NCBI GenBank assembly: GCA_004524385.1
Contig: SDNM01000036.1
Coordinates: 1 to 9,682, forward strand
Direction: 5' to 3'
DNA: 9,682 bases
Source of the DNA: Promethearchaeota archaeon
GTDB lineage: Archaea; Asgardarchaeota; Lokiarchaeia; Sigyniarchaeales; SOKP01
Shown here: piece after piece, positions 6,459 to 9,682 of the stretch
Layout: each line of letters starts with the position of its first letter
How positions within the stretch are numbered: position 1 is the first letter of the stretch
Program-made: the position numbers and the translations under genes
The notes under the pieces: model-generated
Databases searched by the model: none
What the model saw: the letters and a program-made list of their open reading frames with translations, nothing else
Told to the model about the DNA's origin: nothing

Positions 6459-6476
6459 AAATCATTTAAATGATTT
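6459..6476. promoter_or_regulatory. 18-bp perfect palindrome in the divergent intergenic region, candidate operator
   Basis: AAATCATTTAAATGATTT is a perfect 18-bp palindrome placed near the middle of the 189-bp region between two divergent genes, about 94 bp from the 222-residue gene's ATG and 78 bp from the solenoid gene's ATG. Its size and symmetry fit a dimeric helix-turn-helix regulator. The G/C bases at mirror positions give it more weight than a pure A/T palindrome. Which protein binds is unknown; the window encodes one winged-helix protein. Confidence 0.45.
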
Positions 6477-6478
6477 CA

Positions 6479-6533
6479 TAAAACTCATAATTTTAATAAT
6501 TTTATTGTAAAACTCATAATTTTAATAATTTTA
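6479..6533 (+). repeat. 26-bp perfect direct repeat, 29-bp period, upstream of the solenoid gene
   Basis: The 26 bases at 6479-6504 (starting TAAAACTCATAATTTTAATA) recur exactly at 6508-6533, with a 3-base spacer (TTG). The pair directly follows the 18-bp palindrome and ends 21 nt before the solenoid gene's ATG. The second copy would overlap the TATA region of that gene. The repeat may be a duplicated regulator site or a duplicated promoter. Confidence 0.85.
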
Positions 6534-6535
6534 AA
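6524..6535 (+). promoter_or_regulatory. Putative TATA region for the pseudo-GTPase/solenoid gene
   Basis: AATAATTTTAAA lies 20-31 nt before the ATG at 6555, the spacing expected for a leaderless archaeal transcript. It is largely inside the second copy of the 26-bp repeat. No Shine-Dalgarno sequence precedes the ATG. Low confidence because nearly all of this region is A and T. Confidence 0.3.
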
Positions 6536-6554
6536 GATTTTATTCGACGATAAA

Positions 6555-9500
6555 ATGCGATATGTATTTAAAGTTTTAGTAATGGGGGAACCTGAATCGA
6601 CATATGAATATATAGTGAGGGCATTTCAGGATGCAGGTGAGGAGAAGCATGCGTATTATGAATTTTATAAAGAAATTAATGCATTAGAAGATATTTGCGA
6701 TTTGGAAGTGGATGTTTTAACCGATATTATTTCTGCAGATTACGATGAGGTTATTCCTACTGTTGATGGAATTATATTTCTTATTAATCCTCTTAAAATT
6801 GACGAATTTGAGTTTTTCGAAATTAGTCTACCTATTATAAATTCAGTAAAAAGGAATATACCTATAGTAGTTATTTTTTATGATAAAAATGGTATCCTTC
6901 CTCTTATTACTAATGATATTTTGGAAAGCATGTGGTTAAATTACCCTGATCTTGAAGTATTTATAAATCTTTCACCAAAAAAATTTCATCAAGCGCTTGA
7001 ATGCCTATCCTTGGCGATGATTGCTGCAGAAACTCCATTAAATATTGAAAATGCTTGGTTGAGATTTCCTATATTTATTGAATTAGCGAATGAATATTTT
7101 AAAGAACAAAATTATTATTATGCTGCTCGGGCTATGAAAAAGGCAGCAATAATTTCAGAAATTTACAATAATAGCGAATTCATGATTCATTATGAACAAG
7201 CTGCCTTTACTTTTTCAAAGATCAACCTTTTTTTAGAAGCTTCAGAAATCTTTAATAAATTTGATAAAAGAAAAGCGATAGATTTTAAGAAATTATATCA
7301 CAGAGCGATGATTACAGAAGGAAATAAACTATTTAATAATGGAGATTACGAATTAGCCGCTTCACAATATGAAAGCGCTGCTCAATGGGCATCAATTGAG
7401 CTAGAAGATAAAAAATTAGTTAATGATTGTTTTAAATTAGCTATAAATTCTTTTATCTCAGCTTGTAAAGTTGAAAACGCATTTAGTATTCTTGAAAGGT
7501 TACCTCACGAAGAAACTAGTGGTATTTTAAGTGAAGTTTCTGAAAAAATTGTTGACGCTGCTGAATATTTATCTTCAAATGGAGAGCTAGAATCTGCAAG
7601 GGATCAATTATATTATAGCATAAATGAATATCAACGAGAAGGGCTATATGACGACTTAAAAATATTTGAAGAAAAGGTAATTGAGATATTAATAAAGTTA
7701 CTAGAACAAAAAATCAACGAAAATGATTTATATGCTGCTAAAAATGCATACGATGAGATTGAAAATATTTGGGAGACATATGAGTTAGAAAAAGTAGATA
7801 TTGATAACAAATTGGAAAAATTAATTAAACTACTCTTAGAAGAATTGAATTTTGGGATGGCTACTATTTTAATCAATAAATTAAATTCTTTGGAATTAAA
7901 GAAGGAATTAACTGAATTTAGTGTAAAAATCGAAGAGAAGAATAAAAAACTAAAAAAGAAAGAAATAAATGAATATGTCCAACAAGGGGTTGATATTATA
8001 CAAGATTTTTATGATGCTGAAGAAAATATTATTGTTGAGATGAATTCTCAAAAAAAAGAAGAGTCTAATGAATATATTAAGAAAGGTGATTTTCTTAAAG
8101 CTGCTCAAATAATAAAAAATCATTCTATTTTTCTCAAAGATATAGGTAAAGAAGAAGCCGGAAATCAGATTTTGATAAAATCTTTGGACATTTTAATTGA
8201 AGGTAATTTATTTGATAATTTCTTTGAATTTTACTCAGATTTAAAAGATGAAACTAAGAAAAATTACTTAATAAGAATCTATCCACTCTTCATTGAAAAA
8301 TTGGAACAATTGAGAGCAGAAAAGGATTTCACTAATAAAGAAAAAATTTTTGAAAAATCAAATATCATCTTTCGAAATCAGCAATTGTATGAAAAATCAA
8401 GAGAAATAAATAAATTATTCATAAAACAAATTAAAAAAGAAGCTCTAAAAATTGTAGAAATTGAAAGTAATTTATCAGGAATCGAAAAATCAAATGAATT
8501 AAGAAAAAAAATTCATATAATTGCAGCAGCTTATTTAGACGTAGAAAAATTTAAAGTTAATTTTGATAAAATCTATAAGAAAATTGCTGAAATCTATATT
8601 ACTTTAGAAGATTTTTCATCTGCCCAAACATTTTCAGATAAAATTGAAAATAAAACATTCAAAAATGAAATCCACAAGAAATTAGCTAAAGTAGAGACTA
8701 GCAAAGCAGCAATAAAAACTAAGAAAGCTAAAGAATCAGTAAAAACCGAAATATTAAAAGAAAAGCTTTCGCTTATAAAGAAAAAAGGAAGGGATGCAAA
8801 GCAAGATCAAGAAAACGAAATGAAACAAAGAACTGGTCTGAAACGAAGTTATTTTAAGAATGCTTTGGAATTCGTAAAAAAGCAAGATTTTGATAAAGCT
8901 ATTAATGCTTATAAAGAGAGCATAATTAAATTGAATAAAATTAAAAAATATAATTTAGCTGGAGTATCCTTAGCTGTAGCCTCGTTATTGTTAATAAAAG
9001 ATAATAGAATAGATGATTTAATAAATTTAATGAAAGATATAAAAGAAAAATTTTCTAAATCAGGAAATTTGTTATTCGAGACATTCCCATTCACTCTTAT
9101 AGAATATATCATAGATTTGAAAAAAATTGAAGATGAACCAAAATTAAAAGAAGCTCTGTCTTATTTAGAATATTTACCGATATTTGAAGAAGAAATTTTG
9201 GTACTTTATGATTATTTGGGTAAAAAAATTAAAAAAGAAGAGAAAACTGAAAAAACTACATTAGATCCTGGGGAAATAGCAAAGCTTAGAAAACAAATTA
9301 ATCAAATAGCAAAAAACATTGAAAAAAAATCCCAAGATATTGCTAAAAGAAAAATGATGAAACGAGATTATTGGGATAAAGCTATCAAAGAAATAATTAA
9401 TAATAATTTACAAGAAGCATCCTTAATTTATTTAAGCGCATTTCAAAAGCTCGCTGATAAAAAACTTCTTAAATATGCAGCCGTAAGTTTAATTTTAGGA

Positions 9501-9682
9501 ACCTTAATTCAGATTTATGATACGAATGTTCAATTTGCAAAATCGATTTTTGCAGATCATACAAAAGAGGTTTTAAATTTTAATGTTATAGAAGAAACTT
9601 TACCAGAAATTCAGTTCATGAAATATGCCTTCATTGCATATGAAGAAGATCTACAAGATTTAATCCAAATATGCATCAATCA
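6555..9682 (+). CDS. Giant pseudo-GTPase/alpha-solenoid protein, partial at the right edge
   Basis: I read a single open frame of 1042 codons from the ATG at 6555 to the window edge, with no stop; the C-terminus lies outside. Residues 1-160 resemble a Ras-like GTPase: strand 1 YVFKVLVMG (3-11), strand 4 DGIIFLINP (71-79), strand 5 IPIVVIFYDKNG (102-113) and a final INLSPKKF (137-144) where Ras has its SAK loop. Nucleotide-binding signatures are lost: the P-loop position reads GEPESTYEY without GKS/T, and NKxD is replaced by YDKN. Residues 165-700 are paired helices like TPR or SNAP-type solenoids (for example ANEYFKEQNYYYAARAMKKA at 178-197 and GNKLFNNGDYELAASQYESA at 256-275). A Lys/Glu linker (711-760), a TPR-like module (764-870), a second linker (889-935) and a related module (937 on) follow. 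No membrane segment or signal peptide. Likely a cytosolic scaffold; the partner is unknown. The ATG at 6555 is chosen because the next Met (6582) would remove strand 1. Confidence 0.88.
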   Translation, partial: MRYVFKVLVMGEPESTYEYIVRAFQDAGEEKHAYYEFYKEINALEDICDLEVDVLTDIISADYDEVIPTVDGIIFLINPLKIDEFEFFEISLPIINSVKRNIPIVVIFYDKNGILPLITNDILESMWLNYPDLEVFINLSPKKFHQALECLSLAMIAAETPLNIENAWLRFPIFIELANEYFKEQNYYYAARAMKKAAIISEIYNNSEFMIHYEQAAFTFSKINLFLEASEIFNKFDKRKAIDFKKLYHRAMITEGNKLFNNGDYELAASQYESAAQWASIELEDKKLVNDCFKLAINSFISACKVENAFSILERLPHEETSGILSEVSEKIVDAAEYLSSNGELESARDQLYYSINEYQREGLYDDLKIFEEKVIEILIKLLEQKINENDLYAAKNAYDEIENIWETYELEKVDIDNKLEKLIKLLLEELNFGMATILINKLNSLELKKELTEFSVKIEEKNKKLKKKEINEYVQQGVDIIQDFYDAEENIIVEMNSQKKEESNEYIKKGDFLKAAQIIKNHSIFLKDIGKEEAGNQILIKSLDILIEGNLFDNFFEFYSDLKDETKKNYLIRIYPLFIEKLEQLRAEKDFTNKEKIFEKSNIIFRNQQLYEKSREINKLFIKQIKKEALKIVEIESNLSGIEKSNELRKKIHIIAAAYLDVEKFKVNFDKIYKKIAEIYITLEDFSSAQTFSDKIENKTFKNEIHKKLAKVETSKAAIKTKKAKESVKTEILKEKLSLIKKKGRDAKQDQENEMKQRTGLKRSYFKNALEFVKKQDFDKAINAYKESIIKLNKIKKYNLAGVSLAVASLLLIKDNRIDDLINLMKDIKEKFSKSGNLLFETFPFTLIEYIIDLKKIEDEPKLKEALSYLEYLPIFEEEILVLYDYLGKKIKKEEKTEKTTLDPGEIAKLRKQINQIAKNIEKKSQDIAKRKMMKRDYWDKAIKEIINNNLQEASLIYLSAFQKLADKKLLKYAAVSLILGTLIQIYDTNVQFAKSIFADHTKEVLNFNVIEETLPEIQFMKYAFIAYEEDLQDLIQICIN
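8844..9530 (+). repeat. Repeated solenoid module inside the giant protein
   Basis: Residues 764-820 (from RSYFKNALEFVKKQDFDKAI) and 937-992 (from RDYWDKAIKEIINNNLQEAS) align along their whole length: both start with Arg-x-[YF], continue through a TPR-like helix pair, and share [YN]LAGVSLAVASLLL versus YAAVSLILGTLIQ in the third helix. Each is preceded by a charged Lys/Glu-rich linker. The match is at protein level only. It indicates duplication of a domain of roughly 170 residues including its linker; more copies may lie beyond the edge. Confidence 0.65.

Noticed and set aside
6479..6533. CRISPR-like repeat
   Set aside because: Only two copies with a 3-base spacer; this is a short tandem duplication, with no array or cas gene nearby.
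6579..6620. Active small GTPase at the start of the giant protein
   Set aside because: The lysine and Ser/Thr of the P-loop and the NKxD motif are absent, so I describe only a Ras-like fold, probably without nucleotide binding.
7631..7876. Antisense open frames inside the solenoid gene (also 8909-9112)
   Set aside because: Both are covered by the continuous 1042-codon plus-strand frame and show Ser/Phe/Ile-rich shadow composition.

Overview
The window is a very AT-rich stretch of archaeal DNA, most likely from a Lokiarchaeia-like Asgard archaeon (Promethearchaeota). Four things point there: a Taw1-type wyosine radical-SAM enzyme at the left edge, a family found in archaea and eukaryotes but not typical of bacteria; archaeal TATA-like boxes placed for leaderless or short-leader transcripts, with no clear Shine-Dalgarno sequences; a long soluble leucine-rich-repeat protein; and a giant protein that joins a degenerate Ras-like GTPase fold to an alpha-helical solenoid. 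The taxonomic call is inference. No rRNA, tRNA, CRISPR array, transposase or integrase was seen.

Layout. Positions 1-411 (minus) hold the N-terminal part of Taw1, which runs off the left edge. A 130-bp divergent intergenic region separates it from a plus-strand pair: a nucleoside-phosphorylase-fold protein (542-1417) and a 464-residue protein made almost entirely of 16 leucine-rich repeats (1484-2878). The LRR gene converges, with a 32-bp gap, on a minus-strand cluster. In order of transcription that cluster is an unrecognised 222-residue helical protein (6365-5697), a multi-pass membrane protein ending in a DUF2085 domain (5563-4487), a small alpha/beta hydrolase (4453-3947) and a three-winged-helix protein with a C-terminal hydrophobic tail (3885-2911). 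The last three are closely spaced and may be one operon. The 222-residue gene is set apart by 133 bp holding nested inverted repeats and a probable promoter.

The right third (6555 to the edge) is one uninterrupted plus-strand reading frame of at least 1042 codons with no stop in the window. Its first ~160 residues look like a Ras-type GTPase that has lost the P-loop lysine and the NKxD motif. The rest is helical solenoid with TPR-like hairpins, including a repeated C-terminal module separated by charged linkers. The 189-bp region between it and the divergent 222-residue gene carries an 18-bp perfect palindrome and a 26-bp perfect direct repeat, a plausible shared control region.

How the genes work together is mostly unknown. 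Taw1 is housekeeping tRNA modification. The phosphorylase-fold protein probably acts on nucleosides or nucleotides. The minus-strand trio suggests a membrane-associated unit with its own membrane-tethered DNA-binding protein. The pseudo-GTPase/solenoid and LRR proteins are protein-interaction scaffolds of the kind that abounds in Asgard archaea.
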